A stretch of 46,403 bases of DNA, from positions 1 to 46,403 of the forward strand of contig DVNV01000007.1 of the NCBI GenBank assembly GCA_018714125.1, read 5' to 3'. The notes under the pieces are model-generated. The model had not been told where the DNA came from. It made no database searches and saw only the letters and a program-made list of their open reading frames with translations. This stretch comes from Candidatus Galloscillospira excrementipullorum. Its GTDB lineage: Bacteria > Bacillota > Clostridia > Oscillospirales > Feifaniaceae. Both the position numbers and the translations under genes were made by a program. This document shows positions 43,177-46,403 of this stretch, one piece after another (positions within the stretch are counted from its first letter, which is position 1; each line of letters begins with the position of its first letter).

Positions 43177-44307
43177 ATGTTTACCCTCATCAAAACGCAG
43201 GGCGCGGCCCGGCGCGGCAGGTTCCAAACGGTGCACGGCACCGTGGAGACGCCGGTTTTTATGAATGTGGCCACCGTTGCGGCCATCAAGGGGGCCTTGT
43301 CGAGCTTTGATTTGGCGCAGCTCAAGTGTCAAGTGGAGCTGTGCAACACCTATCATCTGCACCTGCGTCCGGGCGACGAGCTGGTGGCCGAGATGGGGGG
43401 GCTGCGCGCCTTTATGGGATGGCAGGGCCCCGTGCTGACCGACAGCGGCGGCTTTCAGGTCTTTTCGCTGGCCGCGCTGCGGCAAATCACCGAGCAGGGG
43501 GTGCAGTTTTCCTCCCACATAGACGGGCGCCGCATCTTCATGGGCCCGGAGGAGAGCATGCGCATCCAGTCCAACCTGGGTTCCACCATTGCCATGGCTT
43601 TTGACGAGTGCGTTAAAAACCCCTCGCCAAAGGAGTATGTCGCAGCCTCCTGCGCCAGGACGCAGCGCTGGGCGGTGCGCTGCCGTGAGGAGCTGACCAG
43701 GCTCAACCGGTCGGGCGGGGCGGTCAACCCCTCCCAGATGCTGTTTGGCATCAACCAGGGCGGCACCTATGCCGACCTGCGTGTAGAGCACATGAAGCAG
43801 CTTGTGCAGCTTGACTGCGAGGGATTTGCCATCGGAGGCCTTGCCGTGGGAGAACCCGCCCCCGTCATGTATGACATCATCGAGCATGTGGAGCCTTACA
43901 TGCCAAAAGACAAGCCGCGCTACCTCATGGGGGTGGGCACGCCGGTCAACATTCTGGAGGGCGTGGCCAGGGGCGTGGACTTTTTCGACTGCGTCATGCC
44001 CAGCCGCAACGCGCGGCACGGGCATCTGAACACCTGGAACGGCGTCATCAACCTGAACAACGCGCGCTACGCGCGCGACGACGGTCCCATTGATGCGCAG
44101 TGCGACTGCCCGGTCTGCCGCCGTTATTCGAGGGCCTACCTGCGCCACCTGCTGCGGGCCGGGGAGATGCTGGGCATGCGGCTTTGCGTGATGCACAACC
44201 TGTATTTTTACAACACCCTGACGGAGCGCATCAGGGCTGCGCTCGACGAGGGGCGCTTTGACGAATTTTACCGGCAAAACGTCCCCGTGCTCGACGTGAG
44301 AATCTAG
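43177..44307 (+). CDS. tgt: tRNA-guanine transglycosylase
   Basis: Exchanges guanine 34 for preQ1 in tRNAs with GUN anticodons, the step before QueA. The window itself carries a substrate, the tRNA-Asp gene. The 376-residue barrel has the general base Asp89 in LTDSGGFQVFSL, the nucleophile Asp271 in FFDCVMPSRNARHG, the guanine-site GGLAVGEP, and the zinc ligands in CDCPVCRR (Cys309, 311, 314) with a His in CVMHNLYFYN. The ATG at 43177 follows GGAGGA and gives the standard N terminus; the frame is open further upstream without a ribosome site. Confidence 0.98.
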   Translation: MFTLIKTQGAARRGRFQTVHGTVETPVFMNVATVAAIKGALSSFDLAQLKCQVELCNTYHLHLRPGDELVAEMGGLRAFMGWQGPVLTDSGGFQVFSLAALRQITEQGVQFSSHIDGRRIFMGPEESMRIQSNLGSTIAMAFDECVKNPSPKEYVAASCARTQRWAVRCREELTRLNRSGGAVNPSQMLFGINQGGTYADLRVEHMKQLVQLDCEGFAIGGLAVGEPAPVMYDIIEHVEPYMPKDKPRYLMGVGTPVNILEGVARGVDFFDCVMPSRNARHGHLNTWNGVINLNNARYARDDGPIDAQCDCPVCRRYSRAYLRHLLRAGEMLGMRLCVMHNLYFYNTLTERIRAALDEGRFDEFYRQNVPVLDVRI

Positions 44308-44329
44308 GCCGGCAAAAGGGGGATGGAAC

Positions 44330-45076
44330 GTGTATTCCGTCTTATCGCAGTGCTACGACGCCCTTGTGGGGGCGGATTATCCCGCCATGGCGGAGTTTTA
44401 CAAGGCCATTTGGCGGCAATTTGGGCAGGACCCGCAAATTGTGCTCGACCTGGGCTGCGGAACGGGGAATCTGCTGCCTTTTCTGGAGGAGGGGCGGCAG
44501 GTCATCGGCGTGGATATCTCGCCCGAGATGCTGGCAATTGCAAGGGAAAAGGCGGGCCTCGACACGCTGCTGCTGTGCCAGGACATGACCGAGCTTGACC
44601 TGTTTGGCACGGTGGACGCGGCAATCTGTGCGCTGGACGGTGTCAATGCGCTGCCAGACGCGCGGGCGGTGCAGCAGATGTTCTCCCGCGTCAACTTGTT
44701 TTTGTCGAGCGGGGGGCTGTTTATCTTTGATGTCAACACCCCGTATAAATTTGAACACATCCTCAACCAGAAGGCCTTTGTGTATGACACCGACGAGGTG
44801 TTTTTGGTCTGGGAGAACGAGTATGACAAGAGGGCCGGCATATGCGACTTTTTGCTGACCTTCTTTTTCCCCAATCCCGACGGGAGCTACCGCCGGGAGG
44901 AGGAGTGCATGAGCGAGAGGGCCTACACCAAAGAGCAGCTGTGCGGCATGGTGGAGCGCAGTGGGCTGGAGCTTTTGGCGGTGTATGGGGACGGCAGGAT
45001 GCAGGAGCCGGCCTGCGACGAGGAGCAGAGAATTTACTTTGTGACGCGCAAGGGGAGACATGCCCCAAACCAGTGA
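44330..45076 (+). CDS. Class I SAM-dependent methyltransferase
   Basis: A 248-residue methyltransferase. Motif I is IVLDLGCGTGNLLPFL, motif II acid in VIGVDISPEMLAIA, motif III LLCQDMTELDL, motif IV VDAAICALDGVNAL and post-motif GGLFIFDVNTPYKFEHIL. The N terminus (MYSVLSQCYDALVGADYPAMAEF) is typical of a Firmicute family often found beside core genes. The substrate is unknown. It begins at GTG after AAAAGGGGGATGG and follows tgt closely. Confidence 0.9.
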   Translation: MYSVLSQCYDALVGADYPAMAEFYKAIWRQFGQDPQIVLDLGCGTGNLLPFLEEGRQVIGVDISPEMLAIAREKAGLDTLLLCQDMTELDLFGTVDAAICALDGVNALPDARAVQQMFSRVNLFLSSGGLFIFDVNTPYKFEHILNQKAFVYDTDEVFLVWENEYDKRAGICDFLLTFFFPNPDGSYRREEECMSERAYTKEQLCGMVERSGLELLAVYGDGRMQEPACDEEQRIYFVTRKGRHAPNQ

Positions 45077-45166
45077 CGCGTTTTGTGAGAGGGGCTTCTT
45101 TGGCCCCTTGCGCTGCGCTGCAGGCGGCAGGAAGGGCTTTTTCAAAAAAACAGGAAGGACGATACC

Positions 45167-46066
45167 ATGGACAATTTCTGCAAGGTGCTGACAAAGGACA
45201 AGATGGTGCGCGCGCTTGCACTGGACTCGACGGACATCGTGGAGCAGGCGCGCCGCATTCACCAGACCACCCCGGTGATGACCGCGGCGCTGGGCCGCAC
45301 GCTGACGGCGGCCTCCATGCTGGGCAGCCTGCTCAAGTCCCCCCGGGACACGCTGACGCTTCAAATCAAGGGGGACGGGCCTGCCGGCGGCATCATGACG
45401 GTGTCCGACGCTGCGGGCAACGTGCGCGGCTATCCGGGCAATCCCGATGTGGATTTGCCGCTCAACGAAAAGGGCAAGCTCGACGTGGCGGGAGCCATCG
45501 GCCGGGAGGGGACCTTGACCGTCATCAAGGATTTGAATCTCAAGGAGCCCTACATCGGCCGGACTCCGATTGTCTCGGGAGAGATTGCAGAGGATGTGAC
45601 CCACTACCTCATGGTCAGCGAGCAGACGCCCTCCGCCGTGGCGCTGGGGGTTCTGGTGGACAGGGACTGGAGCGTCAAAAAGGCGGGCGGATTTTTGATC
45701 CAGCTCATGCCGGGGGCCGACGAGCTGACCATCACCAAGCTGGAGTGGGCCATTGCCCATACGGCGCCCGTGACAGAGCTGCTGGAGCAGGGCCTGTCGC
45801 CCGAGGACATCCTGCGGCGGCTGCTCGAGGAGTTTGAGGTAGAAGTTCTCGAGCGGGGAGAGAAGTGCTATCGCTGCGACTGCAGCAGGGAGAGAGTGGA
45901 GCGTGTGCTGATCTCCATGGGGCCAGACGAGCTTGAGACGCTTGCGGGTGAACAGGAGACGACCGAGGTCGGCTGTCACTTTTGCCCGAAAAAATACTGT
46001 TTTTCCGCAGAAGAGCTGCGGAACCTGGCAAAAGGCCTGCGCGATATGGCGCAAAAGCAAGGATAA
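45167..46066 (+). CDS. hslO: Redox-regulated chaperone Hsp33
   Basis: Cytoplasmic holdase chaperone that becomes active when oxidative stress forms disulfides and releases zinc. The 299 residues comprise an N-terminal core with RALALDSTDIVEQARRIHQT and GNVRGYPGNPDVDLP, a linker, and the C-terminal redox switch. The zinc ligands are Cys237 and Cys239 (CxC) and Cys270 and Cys273 (CHFC), spaced as in the family; an additional Cys234 sits just before. The start has AGGAAGGACG upstream. No clear terminator follows. Confidence 0.97.
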   Translation: MDNFCKVLTKDKMVRALALDSTDIVEQARRIHQTTPVMTAALGRTLTAASMLGSLLKSPRDTLTLQIKGDGPAGGIMTVSDAAGNVRGYPGNPDVDLPLNEKGKLDVAGAIGREGTLTVIKDLNLKEPYIGRTPIVSGEIAEDVTHYLMVSEQTPSAVALGVLVDRDWSVKKAGGFLIQLMPGADELTITKLEWAIAHTAPVTELLEQGLSPEDILRRLLEEFEVEVLERGEKCYRCDCSRERVERVLISMGPDELETLAGEQETTEVGCHFCPKKYCFSAEELRNLAKGLRDMAQKQG

Positions 46067-46088
46067 GAAGATATTTTTCCGCAACGGC

Positions 46089-46117
46089 TTGACAAAGTGC
46101 GTCCAATCCTGTAGAAT
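46089..46117 (+). promoter_or_regulatory. Sigma-A promoter of the tRNA cluster
   Basis: TTGACA (46089-46094), 17 bp, TAGAAT (46112-46117), about 45 bases before tRNA-Asp. The perfect -35 fits a strong stable-RNA promoter. Confidence 0.88.
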
Positions 46118-46161
46118 AAATTTTGCCGCGCAAAGCGGATGGGGGCAAACGCTCCCGATAT

Positions 46162-46238
46162 GGCCCAGTAGTTCAGTTGGTTAGAACGCCAGCCTGTCAC
46201 GCTGGAGGTCGACGGTTCGAGCCCGTTCTGGGTCGCCA
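46162..46238 (+). tRNA. tRNA-Asp (GTC)
   Basis: A 77-base cloverleaf with encoded CCA. The acceptor stem GGCCCAG/CTGGGTC has one G-U, the anticodon loop CTGTCAC between CCAGC and GCTGG gives anticodon GTC (46196-46198), and the T arm contains GGTTCGAGCC. It is a queuosine-type tRNA (GUN anticodon). Confidence 0.98.
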
Positions 46239-46274
46239 AACGATGCCGGTTTTCCGGGAGGGGAATCGGCGCAT

Positions 46275-46350
46275 GCCTCTGTAGCTCAGTTGGTAGAGCA
46301 GGGGACTGAAAATCCCCGTGTCGGTGGTTCGATTCCGCCCGGAGGCACCA
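46275..46350 (+). tRNA. tRNA-Phe (GAA)
   Basis: A 76-base cloverleaf with encoded CCA. The acceptor stem is GCCTCTG/CGGAGGC, the anticodon stem GGGGA/TCCCC encloses CTGAAAA, with anticodon GAA (46308-46310), and the T arm has GGTTCGATTCC. Confidence 0.98.
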
Positions 46351-46353
46351 TAA

Positions 46354-46403
46354 GCGGATGTAGCTCATCTGGTAGAGCGCGACCTTGCCAAGGTCGAGGT
46401 AGC
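46354..46403 (+). tRNA. tRNA-Gly (GCC), partial at window end
   Basis: The 5' 50 bases of a tRNA: acceptor strand GCGGATG, D arm AGCTCATCTGGTAGAGC, anticodon stem CGACC/GGTCG with loop TTGCCAA (anticodon GCC, 46387-46389). The T arm and 3' end lie beyond the window. Confidence 0.93.

Noticed and set aside
44342-46084. Open frame of 580 codons on the minus strand opposite a methyltransferase and hslO
   Set aside because: Both opposite genes are conserved with all their motifs. This frame is His/Gln/Arg-rich and has no domain.

Overview
The window looks like chromosomal core DNA from a spore-forming, anaerobic member of the Clostridia with fairly high G+C (about 60% by eye). An Oscillospirales-type lineage is my guess. 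The evidence is the linked spoIIGA-sigE-sigG-ylmC group, a gerA germination operon, a SpoIID-family gene, dockerin and cohesin-like surface domains, and clostridial homologues throughout. Genes are dense, with short gaps, ATGA/GTGA overlaps inside operons, and strong intrinsic terminators, often bidirectional, between convergent genes. I see no phage, insertion sequence or CRISPR array.

Layout. 1-923: 3' part of tuf with its terminator. 1104-8291: a phosphate-starvation operon (pstS-pstC-pstA-pstB-phoU-HD hydrolase-phoP-phoR) behind TTTACA/TTAACA PhoP-box-like repeats; its PstS is circularly permuted. 8434-10601 (minus): a methyltransferase and the tRNA methylthiotransferase mtaB. 10787-12088 (plus): an HPr-like protein lacking the phosphorylated His, and a Na/Pi symporter. 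12197-16451: a winged-helix protein (minus), a PAP2 phosphatase (plus), a polysaccharide deacetylase (minus) and an M20 peptidase (minus). 16641-19493 (plus): a GntR-regulated ABC exporter and a pair of half-size TSUP permeases. 19456-23145: a 1202-residue secreted dockerin protein behind a promoter with 15-bp phased TTCGA elements, one a perfect Spo0A box. 23401-26039 (minus): ruvX and a glycosyltransferase-CsaB fusion. 26121-28725 (plus): guaB and degV; the guaB and csaB promoters share one palindromic -35 hexamer. 28875-31920 (minus): a compact gerAA-gerAC-gerAB operon with a sigma-G-type promoter. 32049-33457 (minus): a GNAT acetyltransferase and a VanY-type carboxypeptidase. 33645-36570 (plus): spoIIGA, sigE, sigG, ylmC. 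36809-46066 (plus): rlmB, a degenerate P-type-ATPase-like membrane protein, a SpoIID-family protein, queA, tgt, a methyltransferase and hslO. 46162 to the end: tRNA-Asp, tRNA-Phe and a partial tRNA-Gly.

How it works together. The first third senses and imports phosphate. The 28-36 kb region holds compartment-specific sporulation control (pro-sigma-E, its protease, sigma-G) next to a germinant receptor whose promoter resembles that of sigG. The rest is cell-wall chemistry and RNA modification. The least ordinary items are the permuted PstS, the pseudo-P-type ATPase with a 350-residue charged N-terminal extension, the two symmetric divergent promoters, the phased TTCGA array and the minimal germinant receptor.
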